Position numbers and translations under genes: made by a program
Shown: positions 31,550 to 41,312 of the stretch, piece after piece
Position numbering within the stretch: the first letter of the stretch is position 1
Layout of the letters: each line of letters starts with the position of its first letter
The notes under the pieces: model-generated
The model's input: only the letters and a program-made list of their open reading frames with translations
Told to the model about the DNA's origin: nothing
The model's database searches: none
Source of the DNA: Symbiodinium microadriaticum
Lineage: Eukaryota; Sar; Dinophyceae; Suessiales; Symbiodiniaceae
DNA: 64,000 nt
Reading direction: 5' to 3'
Assembly: GCA_001939145.1 (NCBI GenBank)
Contig: LSRX01000078.1
Coordinates: forward strand, 249,594 to 313,593

Positions 31550-31770
31550 GGGTTCCTAGAAGTTAGGGTTTTAGGGTTTAGGGAAGTTTAGGGTTCCTAT
31601 ACGGCTTCCTTTATAAGGGTTCCTAGATGTTGGAGGCTTCCTGCAGGGCCTCCCTCAAGGCTTCCTAGAAGGGCCTTAGGAGGGTTGTGTCCATGGCTTT
31701 CTAAGGCTTCAATGAGCGTTGGTGCATTTTTCTGGGTTCTTGTTATAAGGGGTTTAATTATCCCCCTGCC
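31540..31770. repeat. GGCTTCCTTTATAAGGGTTC repeats
   Basis: A CCTATACGGCTTCCTTTATA unit is repeated at about 31528 and 31590, with decayed copies to 31680. No gene seen. Confidence 0.7.
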
Positions 31771-31774
31771 CATT

Positions 31775-32040
31775 CCCTGTCTGAAATGAGGGGTCCTAGG
31801 TTCGTCTGAAATGGTTTTTTTAGTTAGAACCGCCTGTGGCAATGAGCCATGTGAGACCTGGCCCCCCTCATTTCAGACACTGTCATGTTGGAGGCCTGCA
31901 TTTTAGACGGCAGTTCCGCGAACCTGGGACCCCTCGTTTCAGACAGTTTCAGAGAGCGGCCCCAGAGACTTGGGACCCCTCATTTCAGACAGTCAAGTCA
32001 TGAGTCTTCTTCACGGACCTGGGGCCCGTCATTATTTCAC
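31775..32040. repeat. Left border-motif cluster
   Basis: Five direct copies (about 31854, 31893 partial, 31920, 31967, 32014) and two outermost inverted copies (31775-31803 and 31804-31814 partial) of a motif with core GGGACCCCTCATTTCAGACA, usually preceded by GAACCT. Spacing is irregular (about 25-55 bp), so it is not a simple tandem array and not a CRISPR. No protein coding seen. Confidence 0.8.
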
Positions 32041-32127
32041 GTAGATACAATCACCGTGCCGTAAACTCCCAGACAGCTAGCGCCTACCGCTGCTGAGAGT
32101 TTGGGTTGTGGCACATGTTGTTGCATG

Positions 32128-32263
32128 GACAGCATGGTGATGTGAATGGATCCGCAGAGTCGCTCAAACCGCGTCGGGGTTTCGCGGTTGTGAGCCATGG
32201 CTCCGAATCCGGTCGAGCTCCCGTCGGACTGTCCAAGAGTATGCGAAACTTGGAGAATTAGGC
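32128..32263. repeat. Dispersed repeat T, copy 1
   Basis: GACAGCAT, then TCCGCAGAGTCGCTCAAACC, GTGAGCCATGGCT and TATGCGAAACTTGGAG in order; copy 2 is at 33031-33157. The minus-strand frame over it is not supported. Confidence 0.8.
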
Positions 32264-32700
32264 ACGCTATGTCGCTGGGGCTAGGTTTCCAGTTCGTGTC
32301 AAGTGTGTAGAGCCCAGGCTGCATAGTTATGCTCCCGAGGGCATTGGGATGTGCGCAGAAGCCGTGCCGGCAGCGCAGTGGGATGAACATCGTGGTGTTT
32401 GGCGCGACTGGGATTGGAAGTAATTGTCCGAAAACAAAACACCTTGCTCAGAGTGGCTTGCAATTAGTGCTGGTGCTTTTTTAAGTTGCACCCGAGTCAC
32501 CCGCTGCAACATGGGCATTGGCACCAGCCGATTGTCACATCACCATTGCTTCTGGAATGCGAGCCTGGGATCGCAGCTATTCTTCGTTTCGATTCAAAAA
32601 GCTGCAATCTTTCTGAAGTTCTCGAGGTCTGAGTCGCGATGGTCATGGAGCAGCAGGATCTCCAGGGACTGCCCTCGGCACGATCGAGCCTCCGGGATTG
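32264..32700. other. No gene seen
   Basis: GC-balanced unique sequence; overlapping frames on both strands, none protein-like. Confidence 0.5.
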
Positions 32701-32719
32701 CTCGCAGAGACAGAGACAG

Positions 32720-32750
<31 letters not shown>

Positions 32751-32784
32751 TGAAAGAAGGAGAGAGAGAGAGAGATGAAAGAAG

Positions 32785-32817
<33 letters not shown>

Positions 32818-32844
32818 AGCAGAGACAGAGACAGAGACGGAGAC

Positions 32845-32884
<40 letters not shown>

Positions 32885-32905
32885 GAGAGACGGGGAGACA
32901 GCGAC
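32701..32905. repeat. (GA)n microsatellite
   Basis: AGAG/ACAG tract with a duplicated GATGAAAGAAGGAGAGAGAG unit; frames across it (Arg-Glu, Ser-Leu) are artefacts. Confidence 0.95.
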
Positions 32906-33030
32906 GGAGAGAACAAGAATCCATCACTCGTCGTGCAACATCGTTTTCAGTCTAGACGTATGTCTTGTTACAAGAGCGGAGGGGGGTGGGACTTCAGATT
33001 CCGCTCTGGTGTGCGACAGGTTTCGGCATT

Positions 33031-33157
33031 GACAGCATCATCACGCGAATCCGCAGAGTCGCTCATACTGAGTCGGAGTCTCGCGGGGTGTGAGCCATGG
33101 CTTCCTTTTCCCGGCCGAGCATTGTCCGATGATATGCGAATCTCGGAGGATTGGCGT
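33031..33157. repeat. Dispersed repeat T, copy 2
   Basis: Diverged second copy of 32128-32263, about 0.9 kb away in the same orientation. Confidence 0.8.
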
Positions 33158-33190
33158 TGGGAAAGTCAGCTTTGCGAGGGTGTTTCTTTT

Positions 33191-34077
33191 ACAGGGTGAA
33201 TGCTGTAGACACAGATTCCTGGATTCGAAGCTTTGCCGAAAAGAGCAGTTGTGTCTCGAAGTGCTTCCCTGCCCGGTCTCTCACTCACGTTGCAGTACCC
33301 CTAGTGAAGCCCCCCCCGCCCCAAAAAAAAACTGCAAAAAAAAAAACAGCCCAGGAAGAAGGCCGCCACTGCCGCCTCGCCTTCTTCGCAGGCCATTCCT
33401 GCGAAGCCGCCGTCTTCGCGTCCATCTGCAGTTGCCTCGAGGGAGGAGAAGGGGGTTGGGGTCTGGAAGGACAGCTTTCCGAGAGCGATACTTTGCCGCT
33501 TAATGCTGCAGACACAGATTCCGAGAGTCCGAGCTCTGACTGACAAGACAGTTGAGTTCAGAAGTGCGTCCCTCCCCAGTCTGTTCACTCATCCTGCAGT
33601 ATCCCGTAGCGGAGCCCCCTCTCCCCCCCCCCCCCTCCTAGCCCATAAGAAAACAAACGACAGCCCAGCAAGGAGGCCGCTGATGCAGTGCCGCTTTCTT
33701 AGCAGGCCATTTGCACTTGCCTCGAGGGAAGGGCACCGCGGCCCCGGGTACCGCAGCCACACAGAAGCCTTTGTGAGTGGTGCACTAGGCCCGACAGAGA
33801 CTGAGAGACTGTTTCATTCGCGGGCGGTTCCTTAAGAGGTCGTCGGCTGAGTCGAATCCATTTCTGGCATCCACGTACCAGAGACATGCTGTCAGTAGAT
33901 TCAAGCACCCTGGGTGTTGCTAGCCGTGCAACCTGATCCTACGGTGGTTGGAAAGACCTTGGACTCTGCCTCACAATCACACGCTCAAAACCAGGTCTAG
34001 TATGTGCCATCGCACTGCAAGCCAGCGGCAGGCAGCGTTGAGGCCCAGAACTCTCCCTCCCCGACGCCTCCTGTCTC
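33191..34077. repeat. 0.88 kb direct repeat, copy 1
   Basis: 887 bp starting ACAGGGTGAATGCTGTAGAC and ending CCTGTCTC, nearly identical to 36343-37225. Differences seen: 33279 C/T, GCGTTGAGG/GCGTCGAGG, and homopolymer lengths. It is itself two diverged ~300 bp subrepeats (from about 33200 and 33505), each with TGCTG[TC]AGACACAGATTCC, an A- or C-run, ACAGCCCAG and a GCAGGCCATT block related to the introner-like core. Minus strand holds CCGCGGCCCCGGGTACC (33736-33752). Confidence 0.9.
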
Positions 34078-34105
34078 CAGGCCCAGCTTCTCTCCACTTC
34101 CCAGA
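34031..34105. repeat. Dispersed repeat S, copy 1 (partial)
   Basis: CAGCGTTGAGGCCCAGAACT, then CTCCAGGCCCAGCTTCTCTC; other copies at 36179-36275, 40244-40342 and 41889-41978. Confidence 0.75.
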
Positions 34106-34152
34106 AGCTTTTGTGTGTCGGCACGGCGTGGCTCTAATGCAGCTCACTAGTC

Positions 34153-34400
34153 ATGGCTCGGCGTGATGGCTCCCAAGAGCGGTGGGCAGCGCTGTCGGCG
34201 GCGATCTGGCATGATGTGCCCTGTGGAACACCTGAGAAGACGCCTAAGGAGCCTCAGAAGGAGTCGACGGCCTTGCCTTCTGCGCATGCTGCAGGTGGGG
34301 CAGGGGACTTTGTGGAGTTGCTCAAGTTCCCTTTCTTGCCCGGGTGGTTGAGTGTACGCGACTGCAATCGCTTGGCGGCGTCAACCGAGTTGGCCCAGGG
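34153..34400 (+). CDS. 5' exon of the AP2-like gene (likely), F-box-like N-terminus
   Basis: ATG start MARRDGSQERWAALSAAIWH, then a Pro/Glu/Lys linker and a segment LLKFPFLPGWLSVRDCNRLA at about residues 57-76. The Leu-Pro...Leu spacing recalls the N-terminal part of an F-box helix, but the match is weak. Composition is protein-like to about 34390. It is the only upstream ATG frame on the strand of the AP2-like exon, so I infer it belongs to that gene; it could be a separate gene. Confidence 0.4.
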
Positions 34401-34704
34401 CATGCCTGGTCAAGCCGAGGCCAGCTGCAGTTCCGTTCCGTTTTGCTTGTCACGCGTTGGCCTTATAGAGTGCGCTTGTTTCTCGTTTCTGCAAGGCTTC
34501 GCTCGTGGTCTCGGATTTTGTCGTCCCGGATCCTGCGCCCAGAACTCCAGTTCGTGTGCAGCGGCTCCCGGAGGATCTGCACATGGGCCGAGAGCTGAGC
34601 ACAGCACGGAGGCGTGTAGCTTGCCATGGTGAAGGAGTGTGTCGCGGAGCTGTCCTCCCCGGCGACCACATGTGGCCTTGAGCTTGAGGACATGCATTCT
34701 GAGC

Positions 34705-34880
34705 AGCTTCGGCTAGATCCACGAGTCACTCTTGTTTGCAGCAGGCCCTGCTGCAGACGCCGACCGGGAACGTGGAAGAGGCTGGCTGTCCCGCATTGGC
34801 TGGATCTAGCAGTCACCCTTGTGGGCGCCCGGCCATGCTGCAGACTCCGACCGAGAGCGTGGCAGAGGCTGTCCTGAATC
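34705..34880. repeat. ~88 bp tandem duplication within the AP2-like gene region
   Basis: Two copies containing CACCCTTGT/CACTCTTGT, then TGCTGCAGAC[TG]CCGACCG and AGAGGCTG. It may lie in an intron. Confidence 0.8.
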
Positions 34881-35055
34881 CGGCAGTCGGGCACTGAGCA
34901 GCGTTCAGCAGGAGGGAATCATATTCAGGGCCTGTAGTGCATTGCAGTCCCTTCTCAAACAAGGGCATCGCCTCGTGCCTGCGAGCTTCCCCTCTGTGCA
35001 AGTCTGCGTCAACCCCGAACCTTGAGTCCTTCCGAGGCTTGGCAACTGGCACTGC

Positions 35056-35130
35056 AGGGCGGCTTTCCTGGCTACTGCGTCTATGTAGACGAGGACATGT
35101 TTCTAGTCCGTGAGACGGCAAAGCCCTCTC
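35056..35130 (+). CDS. Candidate internal exon of the AP2-like gene
   Basis: After an acceptor-like GGCACTGCAG the frame reads GGFPGYCVYVDEDMFLVRET and continues AKPS. The acidic, aromatic pattern looks genuinely coding. Boundaries to the next exon (from about 35166) are not resolved. Confidence 0.4.
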
Positions 35131-35168
35131 TCTGGCCATGCGGTGTTGTCGCATGTTGTCGCTAGCAG

Positions 35169-36047
35169 GAAGGGAACGAAGAGCTTCATGCTGCCAGAGA
35201 CGCTGTCGAGCCCGAGGAGGTGATTGACGTGTCTTCATCAGACTCCGACTCCGAGCAAGACATGGGGGAGTCGCACTCCGAGGATGAGATCACGTGGGAC
35301 CCGCGGACGCGTGCATGGGTTCTTTCCTGGAAACCGATGCGGCCCATCTCCCCTGTCGAAGGTATTTGCTGGGACAATGCCTCTTGTGGTTGGCGTCTTT
35401 CCTGGCGGGATGCAGCCCGCAAGAGGCACTACAAGAAATTTACTGTCGACCACTATGGTTCGGTGGCAGCAGCGTGGGATGCGGCGACAAGTGCCTTGTG
35501 CATGCTTATTGAGCGTGGGGAGGTCTCCTTTGCGGAGCCACAGCCAACCCGTCCAGCTGCAACCGGCCTGGGTGTGCGCTTCAAGAAGGACAATCGCAGC
35601 AAGCCGTACATGGTGCAGCTGGTGGACCCTGTAACGAAAAAGCGAGTTTGCCATGGCCATTTTGCCGATCAGCAAGCTGCAGAGGACAAGGCGCGCCAGG
35701 TGCTGCAGCAGCAGGCTGCAGGTGGGTCCGGTCCCGGTCTCGCAGCTGCGCTGCAGGAGCAGGACGGGGAGCCAGAAGTCACCCTGCAGTCCCAACATGT
35801 GGGTGTCTCCTGGAGGGAGAAAGAGGACTCCTACTACGCCGAGGTCAGGCAGCAGGGAACACGGCGCACAAGGCGCTTCAAAGCGAACGATGACAAGTTG
35901 GCGGCAAAGCGACTTGCCGTTCAGTGGCGCCGAGCCGAGAAGCAGGCCATGACGAAGCGCAAAGGAGCTCGACCTCCCTCTTTACACAGAGCTACACCGA
36001 GTTCCGGAGGTCAGCGGAAGCGAGCTGCTAGGCCAGAAAAGGCGTGA
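35169..36047 (+). CDS. AP2-like protein with three tandem repeats (3' exon)
   Basis: Probable sequence-specific DNA-binding or integrase-associated protein. The frame opens after TAG/CAG at 35163-35168, a likely splice acceptor; the first ATG is internal. Counting from GTG at 35220: acidic Ser/Asp run (residues 5-22); AP2-like repeat 1 (~47-97) with GICWDNASCGWRLSW, a basic strand and the amphipathic helix YGSVAAAWDAATSALCML; repeat 2 (~116-163) with GLGVRFKKDN and GHFADQQAAEDKAR; repeat 3 (~192-243) with HVGVSWREKEDSYYAEVRQQ, TRRTRRFKAN and a helix AAKRLAVQWRRAE. A basic C-terminus (TKRKGAR, RKRAAR) suggests nuclear import. Known from the family: a three-stranded sheet plus helix, expanded in apicomplexans and dinoflagellates. 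DNA target unknown. The gene sits between two 0.88 kb direct repeats. Confidence 0.75.
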   Translation, partial: EGNEELHAARDAVEPEEVIDVSSSDSDSEQDMGESHSEDEITWDPRTRAWVLSWKPMRPISPVEGICWDNASCGWRLSWRDAARKRHYKKFTVDHYGSVAAAWDAATSALCMLIERGEVSFAEPQPTRPAATGLGVRFKKDNRSKPYMVQLVDPVTKKRVCHGHFADQQAAEDKARQVLQQQAAGGSGPGLAAALQEQDGEPEVTLQSQHVGVSWREKEDSYYAEVRQQGTRRTRRFKANDDKLAAKRLAVQWRRAEKQAMTKRKGARPPSLHRATPSSGGQRKRAARPEKA

Positions 36048-36178
36048 TAGCAGCTGCAGTGTAGCTAGCGCTCGGCAGAAGATCGGACGCAGTTCGGACG
36101 CATTGCACCCTCCGCGACTCAGAAACAGGAGATCAGACAGAGAGACAAGAACCGCTGCAACTCTGCGTTCGCACCAAG

Positions 36179-36275
36179 CAGCCTTGAGGCCCGGAGCTCT
36201 CCCTTTCCGAGTACTCCTGCTGTCTAGATCTCCAGGCCCAGCTTCTCTCCGCTCTCCCTTCCTCGTCTCCAGGCC
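36179..36275. repeat. Dispersed repeat S, copy 2
   Basis: GCCTTGAGGCCCGGAGCTCT through CTCCAGGCCCAGCTTCTCTC to CGTCTCCAGGCC, just downstream of the AP2-like stop codon. Confidence 0.8.
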
Positions 36276-36342
36276 TGCGTTCCAGTCAACCACCGCTCGG
36301 GAAGGGATTGGCTCCTTGTTCACGGGCCATGGTGCCGGCAGG

Positions 36343-37225
36343 ACAGGGTGAATGCTGTAGACACAGATTCCTGGATTCGAAGCTTTGCCGAAAAGAGCAG
36401 TTGTGTCTCGAAGTGCTTCCCTGCCCGGTCTTTCACTCACGTTGCAGTACCCCTAGTGAAGCCCCCCCCGCCCCAAAAAAAAACTGCAAAAAAAAACAGC
36501 CCAGGAAGAAGGCCGCCACTGCCGCCTCGCCTTCTTCGCAGGCCATTCCTGCGAAGCCGCCGTCTTCGCGTCCATCTGCAGTTGCCTCGAGGGAGGAGAA
36601 GGGGGTTGGGGTCTGGAAGGACAGCTTTCCGAGAGCGATACTTTGCCGCTTAATGCTGCAGACACAGATTCCGAGAGTCCGAGCTCTGACTGACAAGACA
36701 GTTGAGTTCAGAAGTGCGTCCCTCCCCAGTCTGTTCACTCATCCTGCAGTATCCCGTAGCGGAGCCCCCTCTCCCCCCCCCCCTCCTAGCCCATAAGAAA
36801 ACAAACGACAGCCCAGCAAGGAGGCCGCTGATGCAGTGCCGCTTTCTTAGCAGGCCATTTGCACTTGCCTCGAGGGAAGGGCACCGCGGCCCCGGGTACC
36901 GCAGCCACACAGAAGCCTTTGTGAGTGGTGCACTAGGCCCGACAGAGACTGAGAGACTGTTTCATTCGCGGGCGGTTCCTTAAGAGGTCGTCGGCTGAGT
37001 CGAATCCATTTCTGGCATCCACGTACCAGAGACATGCTGTCAGTAGATTCAAGCACCCTGGGTGTTGCTAGCCGTGCAACCTGATCCTACGGTGGTTGGA
37101 AAGACCTTGGACTCTGCCTCACAATCACACGCTCAAAACCAGGTCTAGTATGTGCCATCGCACTGCAAGCCAGCGGCAGGCAGCGTCGAGGCCCAGAACT
37201 CTCCCTCCCCGACGCCTCCTGTCTC
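36343..37225. repeat. 0.88 kb direct repeat, copy 2
   Basis: 883 bp near-identical partner of 33191-34077, same orientation, offset 3152 bp at the start and 3148 at the end, the 4 bp difference being shorter A- and C-runs. Flanks differ on both sides, so the duplicated unit is exactly this block. Minus strand again carries the introner-like 5' end at 36884-36900. Confidence 0.9.
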
Positions 37226-38400
37226 TCTGAGTTCTTGAAAGAGCCTCCTGGAGTTTGGCGGTTTTGTGGCTTCAGGGCATTAGGGGCAGAAGAAAGCCCC
37301 CCTCGTAGGATTCCAGTGAGGTTTCCAAGCAAAGTAACTGAAACTGTGCCCCCAAACCCTAAACTGCCGAGAGCTCCGCTGACCATTTCCATGGGCGCTC
37401 GAGGCTCCGACCGAGGCCCCCGGCCGAGCGTGCCGTCAGTACGGTGAAGGAGGGTAAAGCCTCCTGGTATACAAGGACCGCAGTGACCCCAGGCTGAAAA
37501 GATCATCCATGGCCCAACACTGATGACATCCACACTGTGCTCGCGTATACTCAGCCGGCCGGCATTTTTTTTAATGAGGCCTCTCAACCCACCGCGCGCA
37601 GGGCGCTCGACATTTTCAGTCTATGCCGCGAATGCTCCAAAACATCCGTGTGCAGAGGCAGCATCTGTAGGGTGGGGATGTTCCAAGTAAAATAATTTTG
37701 CATACTTACTTTCGTACACATGCCCAGATACTTCCGTGTGAATATACATACAGAGGCCACGCTATCAAGAGGCTTCGCAGGGCGGCTGTGGTCCTGAGAG
37801 CTGTCGGAGCGCTGTGATGCATCAGTCCCTCGCCGTGGAGTCACGGAGTCAGCTGTAGCTTGGTGGGAACGTAGGGCAGCCTCACGACATTCCATATACG
37901 TCTTTCTGTGTGTCCGGCAACCGCCTTTTCTGGGCTGCTCCTATGGTTTAGGGTTTTGGGCAGCAGTCCTCCGTGCCCGGGGCCGCGGCTCGCGGGAGTC
38001 GTGTCCGCTGATTCGGTCCTGCTGCACTCATGTCAGGCTCAAGGAAGCCACCCGAACGCCAACAACAACAAACACAACAGACGGATCCCAGAGCTTGGTG
38101 CCCCTAGGGTGGGGCAGCCCGACCGCCAATCTCTCGGCCATGGAGTTTCGGTGTAAGGATCTACGCGGCATAGCTGGCGTGCTGATCGCCAGAAGGGCTT
38201 GCGCACAGACAGCCCCCTAGCACGTGTCTGCAGGAACAGTTCCTAATCATCGTCTCCGAGCCTCTGCTCTCTAAGGAGAGGCTTCCAGGACCGGGCAAGC
38301 CAAAGCCAGTTCTACGCATCTCTGCCGCTGCTGCCACTCAGCGCCACCTTCGAGACACTCCAGTCCGATGGCTCCGTCTCTGCTGCCAGCGCTCGTGCCT
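37226..38400. other. No gene recognised
   Basis: Unique sequence with isolated telomere-like traces (37350, 37946). Minus-strand frames 37087-37587 and 37584-37895 are not protein-like by eye. Confidence 0.5.
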
Positions 38401-38407
38401 GGTCTGC

Positions 38408-39521
38408 TTGGTTCGTAACCTGCCCAACACTTGCTTCCCATGGTCTGTGCGCTTTCCTGAACCCGCGGCGACGCTTCTAAGCATGATGCAGCTCAATGAT
38501 GAGCCGTACGACCGCGGCACAGTCCGTGGCCAAGCTATCCTAGCGGAGGTGGATCAGCATGCTGCTTGGAGGAATAGTTTCCTTTGGGAGCTGACTCTTG
38601 CAAGTGAGTCTCCGGAGCTGTCCTGCGCAAATGAGGTCCTGGCCGAATGTGCCGGCTACGTTGCCGCTTTGAACGGCCGAGGGTTTCAGGAGAAATTCCT
38701 GGAGAACTTGCGCCCCTCGGCGAGGGTTAGTTTAGCCGGATGGTCCGACGTCTTCCCACAGCTATCCTTGAGGGATGCTTCGCCTCTCGCTTCGGGCAGT
38801 TATATGTCCTGTCAATCCTTCTCGGGTTTGTACGTCTCTGCGTGCAGGTGCCGATTGCCGCAAGGAACGGAAGAAGCGAGCACTGCGCCAGAACGTGATG
38901 AAAACCCTTGAGCAAGTTCCGCCCGGGGGCTACTTCACTTCTGCCTTCGATCGCCACTCCGCCAACCTGCCCGCAGCGGCTAAGAGGAAGCTTGCAGCAG
39001 CCCGCGTCAAGAAGGTCCAGAAGGTTCTGGGTGACGAGGCAGTAGGGATGGCCACCGTGGAGCGCCTGGCCTTATCCCTCCGCTTCGGTCAAATCGGGCC
39101 GTTCCTGGGCCGCAACGCCCTCTCTGTGCTCGAGGCCTTTCTGCTGCGCAAGCGAAGCCGGACCCACAAGTGGATCCGGCAACGGGGGTCGATGATGGGC
39201 CCCGGCGCCTTGAGGGGCAGCAACCTCCTCATGGGCCGGTGGCGAACCCTCCACGCCGATGGGCGGAGCTTGTCCGAGCAGGTGGAGAACTTCGGGAAGA
39301 TGCCCTCCTGCACCCGGAAGCTCCAGGAACTCGTCCGCGAGGAACTGGCAAGGATTCGGCAGCTCCCAGACCTGTCCGCTGCTGTGAGGGACTGCTTGGT
39401 GGTGGCTGCAGAGAGCCTGCTGGCAGACTCGGACACCACCGCAGAGTTTCACCTCTGTGAGATCGGAAAGTGCCTCACATTCCTTTTCCGCGGAGGCGGC
39501 TACCCTCGCCGACCTCAGTGA
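38408..39521 (+). CDS. Unknown protein, two exons or a frame change
   Basis: First frame (38408-about 38725) runs from a GTG-type position; the first ATG is internal. It contains DEPYDRGTVRGQAILAEVDQ and ends near LENLRPSARVS. The second frame (from the acceptor-like GCGTGCAG at 38840-38847 to TGA at 39521) contains RKERKKRALRQNVMKTLEQV, a Lys/Arg/Ala helix, VERLALSLRFGQIGPFLGRN, and a helical C-terminal half (LQELVREELARIRQLPDLSA). A donor GTGAGT at 38604 joins the frames in phase (intron 38604-38847); GTTAGT at 38726 does not. No domain recognised; basic and helical overall. The C-terminus runs into the first unit of a tandem repeat. The long minus-strand frame (39072-39926) is a shadow. 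Confidence 0.5.
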
Positions 39522-39900
39522 ATCAAGCAACAACGCCGGAAGCTTGAAAAACATTGTGCTATGCCGGAAGACAGCCGAAAGTCTTGTAGTCCGAACATCC
39601 CCACCCTCGAGATCCTGCATTTCCGGGGTGCTATACAAACTATCTCTCTGATAGTCTCTGATTGAAGCACTCCAGGCAGTCTCTCGCCGCGCCGACCCAA
39701 GTGAATCAAACAAGGGCGCGGAAGACACACCAACGCCCGAAGATCCAAAAAATTGTCCTATGCCGCAAAACAGCCGAAGTTCTGCGAGGCCTCTGCAAAC
39801 TGCCTGTCTGGTTGTCTCTGGTTGAAGCACTCCAGACAGTCTCTCGCCGCGCCGACCCAAGTGAATGAAACAAGCGAGCGCAAGACTACGAGAATTCACA
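39500..39900. repeat. ~170 bp tandem repeat
   Basis: TCGCCG[CA]...GACC[TC][CA]AGTGAAT occurs at about 39508, 39688 and 39848; between are GATTGAAGCACTCCAG[GA]CAG and TATGCCG[GC]A[AG]ACAGCCGAA. A decayed unit is at about 40105-40190. Confidence 0.85.
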
Positions 39901-40069
39901 AGAGTTTCTGTGAAGCGAAGAGACATCGAAGCCTAGTGCAATTTCTCGAAGAGCTATGTTACCGCATGTTTGCCTGTGATCTTGGGAGGGTTTCACCCAC
40001 CAAGAACAACTGAAGCTTAGGCGGATTTTATCCACTAAGCGGAGGTGCGAACAGCTCAACATATCGGCG

Positions 40070-40080
40070 TTTGGCTCAAG
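40070..40080 (+). other. Possible spliced-leader 3' fragment
   Basis: TTTGGCTCAAG is identical to the last 11 bases of the dinoflagellate spliced leader and is followed by CCAT, as in the next leader unit of tandem relicts. Bases upstream do not match, so this may be chance. Confidence 0.3.
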
Positions 40081-40243
40081 CCATAAGTGACCTAGCACGT
40101 ATCCTCGCAAAGACACACCAAAGGGAAGATCGAAAAAACTGTCGTATGCCGCAAGAGAGCCGAAGTTATTATACTTCGAACGTCCCTTTAACAGAATATG
40201 AGGCCCGCAGGCCACTCCCAGCACGCACAAAGAAACCCATCGT

Positions 40244-40342
40244 CAGGCAGCCTTGAGGCCCGTAGTTCTCCTTCTCCTCCTCCCGTCTCCAGGCCCAGCT
40301 TCTCTCCGATTCCCCACGTCTCGTCTCCAGGCCACTCTTCCA
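40244..40342. repeat. Dispersed repeat S, copy 3
   Basis: GCAGCCTTGAGGCCCGTAGT, then CGTCTCCAGGCCCAGCTTCT, GATTCCCCACGTCTCGTCTC and CAGGCCACTCTTCCA; near identical to copy 4. Confidence 0.9.
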
Positions 40343-40483
40343 CATGGTTTTTTTCGTAGTTTTTATCGTATTTCCAACATGTACTTAGGCAGCGAGAAGA
40401 CTTGGCACGGAAGAACGCATACATTTATAGTCTATAGCTTTGCAGCTGCTTTTGACTCCTTTGGGCTGCGCCAGAACATTCTC

Positions 40484-40500
40484 GGTACCCGGGGCCGCGG
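40484..40500 (+). mobile_element. Introner-like 5' end only
   Basis: GGTACCCGGGGCCGCGG, then CCTTGCAAAAGCAG; the ACAGCCTGGGAAGC core is absent. Confidence 0.6.
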
Positions 40501-40810
40501 CCTTGCAAAAGCAGAGGGCATCACGGACAACAGCTGCATTCGATTCCCCTGCAGGCAGGCTGACCAGAGCCAGCAGAAGCAAAGGACTGGCGAGAGCTAG
40601 GCGCCATGTGCAGGACTCGCAGCTCTCAGAGCGCTGGTTCCACATCCAGTGTCGGCCTTCATCCTAAACCCTACCCAGCCCGAAGCCCTAAACCTTAGGA
40701 ACGGAGCCCGAGCTCTGAGAGGCCGTTTTTGACAAATACATCTAACAGTCCACTGACGGTCCCTGGAAGTTGTTTGCTCGTTCTAATTACAGCCAATGTC
40801 CGTAGTGAAC

Positions 40811-40991
40811 GTAAACCCTGTTAGCCCTATGCCTTGCGGACGTACCTGCAGCTGAAACCCTAGTAGCCCTAAGCCATGAACCTGATTAAAACACCAGTGA
40901 ACTTAAGCCCTATTAGCCCCAGGCCTCCCTGACGTACCTGCAGCCGAAACCCTACTAGCCCTAAGAAGCCATGAACCTGATTCCAAACCAG
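40811..40991. repeat. ~93 bp tandem duplication
   Basis: Two copies with GACGTACCTGCAGC[TC]GAAAC and GCCATGAACCTGATT; the units include CCCTAGTAGCCCTAAG, a telomere-like variant. Confidence 0.85.
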
Positions 40992-41268
40992 TTCTCCGAC
41001 ACTGTCTCTGAGAAGGGCACTTCCGAGTCTAATGAGGTTTGTGTGCCGGTTCCGAGGCCATTCTCGGTATTCATCCTAAACCCTTGAAAAACGGCATGCA
41101 AGAGTCCACAGCCATAAGGTCCTTTCCTTTCTTTGGTTAGGTCTGTAGGTCTTTAGGGTCATAGAGAGTGTGGTGCCTGCGGCCTAGGGTTTAGGATAGG
41201 AAGTTCAGAGTTTCAATGGCACAGCTTGGAGAAGCCAGGCCCGGGCCTGAAACCAGGCTGCTTACGCA

Positions 41269-41312
41269 CCACCACCGCCGCCACCACCACCACCACCACC
41301 ACCACCACCAAG
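41269..41312. repeat. (CAC)n microsatellite
   Basis: Trinucleotide CAC/CGC tract; the nearby frame with poly-Thr is an artefact. Confidence 0.9.

Larger units (their letters stand above)
1..31770. repeat. Left block: telomere-like repeats with foldback elements
   Basis: Short runs of TTTAGGG and its complement, exact and degenerate (TTTAGGGG, CCTAAAGC and similar), recur every few hundred bases in both orientations. Orientation flips are frequent, so this is not a terminal telomere. Between runs lie palindromic elements, microsatellites and short GC-richer stretches. TTTAGGG is the telomere unit of plants and several alveolates including dinoflagellates; spread by interstitial insertion or repair is inference. 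Confidence 0.85.

Noticed and set aside
31775-32040. CRISPR array
   Set aside because: Copies diverge, occur in both orientations and have irregular spacing; the same motif recurs 19 kb away and the genome is eukaryotic.
32497-33199. Arg/Glu-rich and Ser/Leu-rich ORFs
   Set aside because: Produced by the GA microsatellite at 32701-32905.
33191-37225. LTR retrotransposon
   Set aside because: The direct repeats lack TG...CA ends and no reverse transcriptase, primer-binding site or polypurine tract is seen between them.
39072-39926. 284-codon minus-strand ORF
   Set aside because: Shadow of the better + strand frame 38775-39521 and of the 170 bp tandem repeat; its composition is less protein-like.
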